Shown in pieces: positions 61,067 to 64,000 of a DNA stretch of 64,000 nt. The DNA comes from Serpens sp035497915. Its GTDB lineage: Bacteria; Pseudomonadota; Gammaproteobacteria; Pseudomonadales; Pseudomonadaceae. Each line of letters opens with the position of its first letter. Positions within the stretch are counted from its first letter, which is position 1. The stretch is taken from NCBI RefSeq assembly GCF_035497915.1, contig NZ_DATJCS010000020.1:13278-77277 (forward strand), written 5' to 3'. Both the position numbers and the translations under genes were made by a program. The notes below the pieces were generated by a model, which saw nothing but the letters and a program-made list of their open reading frames with translations, had not been told where the DNA came from and did not search any database.

Positions 61067-63001
61067 ATGTCAGGAAAACCCGCCGCCCGCCAGGGCGATG
61101 CCACCCTCTGCCCACTTCCGGGGCACGGCAACAGCCCCATCGCCACCGGCTCGCCAGACGTCCTCATCGACGGTCTGCCCGCCGCGCGTATGGGCGACAC
61201 CACTGCTTGCGGCGCCGCCTTGAACGGCAATGTCATTCCGAATGTGTTGATCAATGGCCAGCCCGCCGTCGTGCAGGGCAGTTTGGGTAGCCACGGCAAC
61301 GTGGTCATCGGCGGCTCCGGCACGGTAATCATCGGCAACAGTGCGGCCGGTGCTGCATCCTCCTCCGTCAGCACTGCCTCCACCTCAGATGCGAGCGCTG
61401 GCGCAGCAGCAACATCCACCCCTGCCGCCGCGCAGGCACTGCGTACCGCCGAAAGCAGGCTGGCCAGCAGTCAGTCCGAGAGCTTCGACCAGGATGCCGC
61501 ACTGGAGGAAGCCCCGTTCGAGGAGGAAGAAGAGGAGGAAGAGCTGATCGCCGAGAGCCGCCAGGCCATTACCCTGCGTGTCGGTTTCTTCTTCGACGGG
61601 ACCGGGGACAATGCCGACAATATCGCGCGCGGCAATCAGTGCCGGGCCAGCCAGTTGGGGCTTGATTCGCAGGACGCACAGAATCTGCTCGACCATTGCT
61701 TGCCTCATCAGATGGATCCGATGAGTAGTTATGGGAGGCAGAAGACCAATATTGCCAAGTTGTATGAGCTGTACCGCGACGATAGCCCAGAGTCCATGGG
61801 TGAGCAGACTTCTGAAGCGTGCATCCCTATCTATGTAGGTGGCGTAGGGACTCAGTCCGGAGAGGCGGATAAACTGTTTCCAGACATGGCGCTTGGTAGA
61901 GGAGAAACCGGTGTTCTTGAGAAGGTCAGCAATGGCGTCGTTCAACTTTCTAACATTGCTGAAGAGTTGATTACTCAAAATCCGAATAAGCAGATCAAAT
62001 ATATTGCAATTGATATCTTTGGCTTTAGTCGTGGTGCTGCGGCGGCCCGGCATCTTGTGAGCGATCTACGCAGAGGCCGAAACTCGCAGCTAGCGCAAAC
62101 CTTGCGTGGTCAGGGATCTCTGCTAGCCGATTTTGACTGGCGGTTTGGCCATGGATTGCGTGTCAATCTGATTGGCCTGTTCGATACCGTGGCCGCCATC
62201 GGCACCTTCAGTGATGGCTGGGATGTGCATGACGGCCACAACGGTGATCTCAAGCTTCACCTGGCCCCGGACAGCGCGCCCAAGGTTATCCATCTGGTGG
62301 CCGGCGATGAATATCGCCATAACTTCTCGCTCAACAGTACCCGACCCGGTTTCAAGGAAATCGTTATCCCCGGCGCCCACGGCGATATCGGTGGCAGTTA
62401 TCCGGATGTGGCGGATGAGCATTTGTTTTTGACTCGCCCCTTCATCGACATCGTTGATGAGCGACTGCGCAAGGAAGAAAGCCTGGCCTGGCGGCGCGCC
62501 GAACAGGCTCTTGCGGAATGGCAGCAGAAGGACTTGCTCGATCCCTGGCAGCCGGAAGGCCGCCTGTATATCGACTGCTGGGAGGTTCTGTCCAACCTAC
62601 GCGAGGCCCGCCCCTCCAAAGCCGTTTATGCCCAGATCAAGCTGGAACGGCGGGTGCGTGGAGAATACGGGCGCATCACGTTACGCCTCATGCATGCACT
62701 GGCTCGGGATGCTGGGACGCCTTTTAAGGCCTTGGATGAAGCTGATCCCCAGTACGCCATCCCGGCGTCTCTAACGTTAATTGCTGACAAACTGTTGGCC
62801 TTTGCCCGCGGTCAGTCCGCTCTGGACCTCTCGCCTGAAGAACTCACCGTGCTCAAGGCGCACTACCTGCACCAGTCTGCGCACTGGAATATCTACCCAG
62901 GGGAGAGCGGCGCCATGACGGCCCACTTCGTCAATCGCCCCGCCAAGGACAACAAGCGCGCCATTCACGCAAATAAGGCCGAGGGCGTGTTCCTGCCATG
63001 A
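61067..63001 (+). CDS. Type VI secretion PAAR-DUF2235 phospholipase-type effector
   Basis: A 644-aa fusion. The N-terminal ~95 residues form a PAAR tip domain (GKPAARQGDATLCP, GLPAARMGDTTACG, NGQPAVVQGSLGSHG), which caps VgrG and carries the effector. An Ala/Ser/Glu-rich linker follows (to ~165). The rest is a DUF2235 (Tle1-type) alpha/beta hydrolase: FGFSRGAAAARH holds nucleophile Ser321, GLFDTVAA a likely acid, and GAHGDIGG the His438 region. Members hydrolyse membrane phospholipids of rival cells. Codons in the middle (61740-62060) are AT-richer than the ends. AAGGA precedes the ATG. No vgrG or hcp is in view; the immunity-type gene overlaps its end. Confidence 0.9.
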   Translation: MSGKPAARQGDATLCPLPGHGNSPIATGSPDVLIDGLPAARMGDTTACGAALNGNVIPNVLINGQPAVVQGSLGSHGNVVIGGSGTVIIGNSAAGAASSSVSTASTSDASAGAAATSTPAAAQALRTAESRLASSQSESFDQDAALEEAPFEEEEEEEELIAESRQAITLRVGFFFDGTGDNADNIARGNQCRASQLGLDSQDAQNLLDHCLPHQMDPMSSYGRQKTNIAKLYELYRDDSPESMGEQTSEACIPIYVGGVGTQSGEADKLFPDMALGRGETGVLEKVSNGVVQLSNIAEELITQNPNKQIKYIAIDIFGFSRGAAAARHLVSDLRRGRNSQLAQTLRGQGSLLADFDWRFGHGLRVNLIGLFDTVAAIGTFSDGWDVHDGHNGDLKLHLAPDSAPKVIHLVAGDEYRHNFSLNSTRPGFKEIVIPGAHGDIGGSYPDVADEHLFLTRPFIDIVDERLRKEESLAWRRAEQALAEWQQKDLLDPWQPEGRLYIDCWEVLSNLREARPSKAVYAQIKLERRVRGEYGRITLRLMHALARDAGTPFKALDEADPQYAIPASLTLIADKLLAFARGQSALDLSPEELTVLKAHYLHQSAHWNIYPGESGAMTAHFVNRPAKDNKRAIHANKAEGVFLP

Positions 63002-63915
63002 AATTCCTCTTGCTCATATTTCTGACCGCGCTATCTCTGGCAAGCGGGGCAAACGAAGCCGACCCTGCCGGCCGCTACGTGCTCAACGGTGTGCGAGAAA
63101 TGGACTCAGCGCTGCTTATCCGAAGCGACGGCACGTTTGCGGCCACCATGGCCTACGGCAACGTCGAGGGGAGGGTGCAGGGTCGCTGGCAGCGGCAGGG
63201 CGAGACCCTTATCTTGCAGGGCGCTCAGGGCCATCCCGAAATCGCCGAGTTGATTAATGACACCCGCCTAACCCTCGATGGCGCCTGCCTGCTGCGCGAC
63301 ATGGGCAAGTACCAGGCCTGCTACCTGCGTCAGCCTGAACTGCCCTTTGACGTTTGGTACCTGGGCTACTTCGCACCCGATTACATGGACGTTTGGGTGG
63401 AAACCACCGACATCACCGATGTGCGTGGCATTACTTCCCGAGAAGCTGTGGCGGGGAGCGTTTCAATCTGGCAACCCGAGAATGGCACGGGGCAGCCGGC
63501 GGGGTGGCCGGAATCCGTTGGACTCGGCGCTGGGCGTCACCTCAGTCAGTTGGATTTACCAGCGCGTATCCATATCCGCTGGCAGTCCTTGGTCGAGCCA
63601 CAAACCTATCGCGTGACTCTCGATATTCCTGCGAAGGCGCGTGACCTGATGATCACACCTGAATATGTCAATTGTCCCATCTCGGGCTGGGGTAACGAAT
63701 ACCGCAACGCCATTACCATCGGCCTGGCGCCTGGCGGCATCGTAAAACTCTGGATTACCGGCCCTTGCTTTTTCGGGACCGAGGTCCTGCGCGCGCAAGC
63801 CGAAATCGAACCGCTGGGGCCGTATGGAGGGCGTTCAGGAGGCAAGCACCGACCGTTGAAGCCCGCCGCCAAGGCCTACATCGAAAAGCACGGAATTCCC
63901 TATGGCTCCTGGTAA
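62998..63915 (+). CDS. Candidate periplasmic immunity protein, copy 1
   Basis: A 305-aa protein I recognise only by context. The signal peptide MKFLLLIFLTALSLASGANA-like (cut near SGA or ANE) sends it to the periplasm, where Tle-type phospholipases act. It opens with EADPAGRYVLNG and contains a beta-rich lipocalin-like N-terminal part (ADGTF-type strands, GRWQRQGETLILQG) and a C-terminal part with two cysteines (VNCPISG, GPCFFG). Its ATG overlaps the effector stop (62998-63001), so it is translated with it. A paralogue follows. Immunity function is inferred from position and overlap. Confidence 0.7.
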   Translation: MKFLLLIFLTALSLASGANEADPAGRYVLNGVREMDSALLIRSDGTFAATMAYGNVEGRVQGRWQRQGETLILQGAQGHPEIAELINDTRLTLDGACLLRDMGKYQACYLRQPELPFDVWYLGYFAPDYMDVWVETTDITDVRGITSREAVAGSVSIWQPENGTGQPAGWPESVGLGAGRHLSQLDLPARIHIRWQSLVEPQTYRVTLDIPAKARDLMITPEYVNCPISGWGNEYRNAITIGLAPGGIVKLWITGPCFFGTEVLRAQAEIEPLGPYGGRSGGKHRPLKPAAKAYIEKHGIPYGSW

Positions 63916-64000
63916 GCGTCTGCTGGGCTGTTTGCTGCTGGTTCTGTCCCTGGCAGCCAACGCCGCCAGCGATATCGACCCCGCCGGCCGCTACGTGCTC
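63902..64000 (+). CDS. Candidate periplasmic immunity protein, copy 2 (3' end outside window)
   Basis: Only 33 codons are visible, to the window edge. The start MAPGKRLLGCLLLVLSLAANA is a signal peptide and is followed by DIDPAGRYVL, the same mature start as copy 1. It overlaps the end of copy 1 by 14 bp, so the two are translationally coupled. A tandem immunity paralogue is the best reading; it is not complete in the window. Confidence 0.7.
   Translation, partial: MAPGKRLLGCLLLVLSLAANAASDIDPAGRYVL

Overview
The window reads as a chromosomal segment of a high-GC Pseudomonas-type gammaproteobacterium. The evidence is almost uniformly GC-rich coding sequence, REP-type palindromes between genes, and several blocks whose gene order I recall from P. 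aeruginosa: norB-norD, aroC-MFS-acireductone dioxygenase, the dhc/ato block, lipA with its foldase, xcpPQ divergent from xcpR-Z followed by tRNA-Val and tRNA-Asp, and the itaconate catabolic cluster. Species cannot be fixed from sequence alone, and the blocks are joined in an order that differs from P. aeruginosa PAO1 as I remember it.

Layout. Bases 1-2715 hold the end of nitric oxide reductase norB and its maturation factor norD. Bases 3011-6863 hold a GNAT-like tail-anchored protein, aroC, an MFS transporter and an acireductone-dioxygenase homologue that has lost its metal ligands. Bases 6864-8183 form an AT-rich accessory pocket with two small secreted proteins of unknown function, separated by a decayed copy of the preceding gene end. 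Bases 8368-13135 carry a DEDD exonuclease-like gene, an AlkA-type glycosylase, a GIY-YIG (T5orf172-like) protein, a GNAT acetyltransferase and a chemoreceptor. Two copies of an ~80 bp leader with a FliA-like promoter flank the GIY-YIG/GNAT pair.

Bases 13327-18414 are a ketoacid CoA-transferase, thiolase and short-chain fatty acid permease operon with a divergent LysR gene (dhc/ato). Bases 18478-25978 are choline uptake and oxidation genes: betA, betB, two OpuAC-type binding proteins, permease and ATPase, all on the minus strand. Bases 26824-28631 are an SDR and an HSL-type hydrolase.

Bases 28918-47475 are a lipid and secretion block. A sigma-54-type promoter precedes secreted lipase lipA, followed by its foldase, an RraB-like protein, a MalT/LuxR regulator, a 914-residue alpha-dioxygenase with an unusual C-terminal extension, and the complete Xcp-type type II secretion system. 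LipA is the sort of substrate Xcp exports. The lipase releases fatty acids, and the alpha-dioxygenase family oxygenates free fatty acids, so the neighbourhood suggests (but does not prove) a functional link.

Bases 47568-47922 hold three tRNA genes. Bases 48050-52200 hold a DUF305 membrane protein, a second chemoreceptor, an LpxR-type lipid A deacylase and a lipoprotein hydrolase. Bases 52204-60695 are the itaconate degradation cluster (LysR regulator, ich, acyl-CoA dehydrogenase, glyoxalase-like, MmgE/PrpD, ict, ccl) with a TRAP binding protein that has no DctQ/DctM genes beside it. From 61067 to the window edge lies a type VI secretion effector module: a PAAR-DUF2235 phospholipase-type effector followed by tandem paralogous candidate immunity genes, the second cut by the window end.
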